A DNA stretch of 64,000 bases from Solenopsis invicta (lineage: Eukaryota > Arthropoda > Insecta > Hymenoptera > Formicidae): positions 32,826,997 to 32,890,996 of the forward strand of contig NC_052666.1 of NCBI RefSeq assembly GCF_016802725.1, written 5' to 3'. The notes beneath the pieces were generated by a model, which saw only the letters and a program-made list of their open reading frames with translations, had not been told where the DNA came from and did no database searches. Position 1 is the first letter of the stretch, and each line of letters opens with the position of its first letter. Positions 63,020-64,000 of this stretch are shown piece by piece. Made by a program: the position numbers and the translations under genes.

Positions 63020-63154
63020 CATTTTTCGCGTCAAGTATCATCATATACGTTACGTTTCGATATTAAAAAATGTTTTTCGCACATTAAAGAAATAAGAAGA
63101 TATCTCACGGGAGAGAAAGGAGCGAACCTGACACCTGACACGCGACAAACGGCC
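62832..63154. other. MEK intron / upstream region of the ATPase gene
   Basis: Contains a GA microsatellite (62957-63016). The stretch just before 63155 is open in the ATPase frame back to about 63089 but has no upstream in-frame ATG. Confidence 0.5.
62957..63016. repeat. GA microsatellite
   Basis: About 30 GA units between the MEK exon and the ATPase start. Confidence 0.95.
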
Positions 63155-64000
63155 ATGCAGCAGCCGATTCACGCGCCGTCCTTCGTGGTGCATCAACCTT
63201 CGACTCGTCCGTCCGTCGTGCACAAGAAGAAGCTGACCGAGCAGGAGATACAAGAGTTGCATCAGGAATTGGAGACCGACAGCCACGTGATAAGTTTAAA
63301 GGCATTGTACGAGAGACTGGGCACAAACGCGCATACGGGTCTGACGAGGGAGCAGGCGGACAAAATCCTTGAGCGAGATGGACCAAACGCCCTGTCACCG
63401 CCCAAGGTCACGCCAGAATACATCAAGTTTCTCAAGTGTATGTTTCACGGATTCGCCTCGTTGCTCTGGGTCTGCGCGATTCTATGCTTCGTCTTGTACG
63501 GCGTGACCCATCTGACGCACGAGGAGGACGACGTCGGCATCGCGTGGCTAGGCATCATCATCGTCACGATATGCATCACCTCGGGGGTGTTCGCGTACAT
63601 ACAGGAGAGCAAGAACATCAAGGTGATGGAGTCGTTCAAGAAGATGGTGCCGACCTTCGCGACCGTGATACGCGAGGGGACGAAACTGCGGCTGAGCACG
63701 GAGGAGTTGGTCCTCGGCGACCTGGTGGAGATTCGCATGGGCGACAAGATACCGGCGGACATCAGGATAATCGAGTGCCGCGGGCTCAGAGTCGAGAACT
63801 CGAGCATCACCGGTGAGAGCGAGCCGGTGGCGCGCACCGATCATCCCACTGACAGAAATCCCCTCGAGTCCGCGAACGTGGCCTTCTCCACGTCGTTCGC
63901 GGTCGCGGGTGACGGCAGAGGGATCGTGATCGCTACCGGCGATCGCACCATGATCGGCCGCCTGGCCGGTCTTACGTCGCAGCTCGCCAAGATCGAGACG
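63155..64000 (+). CDS. Na+/K+-ATPase alpha subunit paralogue, N-terminal part
   Basis: A single uninterrupted frame of 282 codons runs off the right edge of the window. The N-terminus is His/Lys-rich, followed by the family landmarks ERDGPNAL, TPEYIKF, two transmembrane segments (about 97-115 and 129-148), IQESKNIKVMESFKKMVP, LVLGDLVEIRMGDKIPADIR and the actuator-domain TGES (219-222). These define a P2C-type Na+/K+-ATPase alpha chain. It differs from the highly conserved canonical insect protein at many positions (for example SPPK for TPPK, ITGES for LTGES), so it is a divergent paralogue, comparable to the testis-biased alpha copies of flies. The absence of introns here, unlike the canonical many-exon gene, and its GC-rich third positions suggest retrotransposition. 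The phosphorylation site lies beyond the window. It is opposite in strand to MEK. Confidence 0.88.
   Translation, partial: MQQPIHAPSFVVHQPSTRPSVVHKKKLTEQEIQELHQELETDSHVISLKALYERLGTNAHTGLTREQADKILERDGPNALSPPKVTPEYIKFLKCMFHGFASLLWVCAILCFVLYGVTHLTHEEDDVGIAWLGIIIVTICITSGVFAYIQESKNIKVMESFKKMVPTFATVIREGTKLRLSTEELVLGDLVEIRMGDKIPADIRIIECRGLRVENSSITGESEPVARTDHPTDRNPLESANVAFSTSFAVAGDGRGIVIATGDRTMIGRLAGLTSQLAKIET

Noticed and set aside
63436..63844. Open frames of about 98-130 codons overlapping the ATPase
   Set aside because: Out-of-frame or antisense shadows of a GC-rich coding exon with clear P-type ATPase homology.

Overview
The window is eukaryotic and reads as an insect nuclear chromosome. Intergenic DNA is AT-rich, genes have many GT-AG introns, dinucleotide and tetranucleotide microsatellites are abundant, and core promoters carry TATA boxes with TCAGT-type initiators. 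It contains an apolipophorin-III gene and several short palindromic transposons. The overall flavour suggests Hymenoptera, probably an ant, but no sequence here proves the species. All gene models below were built by hand from splice consensus and reading-frame continuity. The exon phases of every model except the MEK fragment add up exactly.

Left third (about 1.9-25.8 kb): six small genes, all on the + strand and all beginning with a signal peptide. In order they are a 606-aa Cys/Ser/Gly-Tyr-Ala-rich protein, a 192-aa Pro-rich protein, an 803-aa Ala/Ser/Thr low-complexity protein with a furin-like site, a 553-aa protein made almost entirely of charged amphipathic helix, apolipophorin-III (193 aa), and a 112-aa charged small protein. 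The 553-aa protein and apolipophorin-III share an N-terminal VPTE..Q..TQ..LS pattern after the signal peptide and lie next to each other, which suggests a lipid-binding gene pair. A 148-bp palindromic element sits in the 3' end of the 553-aa gene. It is flanked by a 13-bp direct repeat and has replaced the ancestral C-terminus.

Middle and right (about 28.9-62.8 kb): conserved housekeeping genes. They are ataxin-2 (+), DDX55/Spb4-type DEAD-box helicase (+), a long testin with PET and three LIM domains (+), HIRIP3-like histone chaperone (-), CWF19L2 splicing factor (+), an RRM/F-box/LRR protein like C. elegans EEED8.10 (+), and the C-terminal half of the MEK kinase (-). Testin and HIRIP3 converge on a roughly 390-bp ACGC microsatellite. 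HIRIP3 and CWF19L2 diverge from a region packed with inverted duplications (49.0-51.5 kb).

Right edge: a divergent Na+/K+-ATPase alpha paralogue begins at about 63155 and runs off the window with no intron in 846 bases. It lies on the opposite strand in the space where the missing N-terminal exons of MEK would be expected. It is therefore probably nested in a MEK intron, or MEK is split.

Mobile DNA seen includes a 746-bp element between TTAA sites, a 456-bp hAT-type element with an 8-bp target duplication in an ataxin-2 intron, a 256-bp element with a 10-bp target duplication, and several smaller hairpin elements. No tRNA, rRNA or CRISPR array was recognised.
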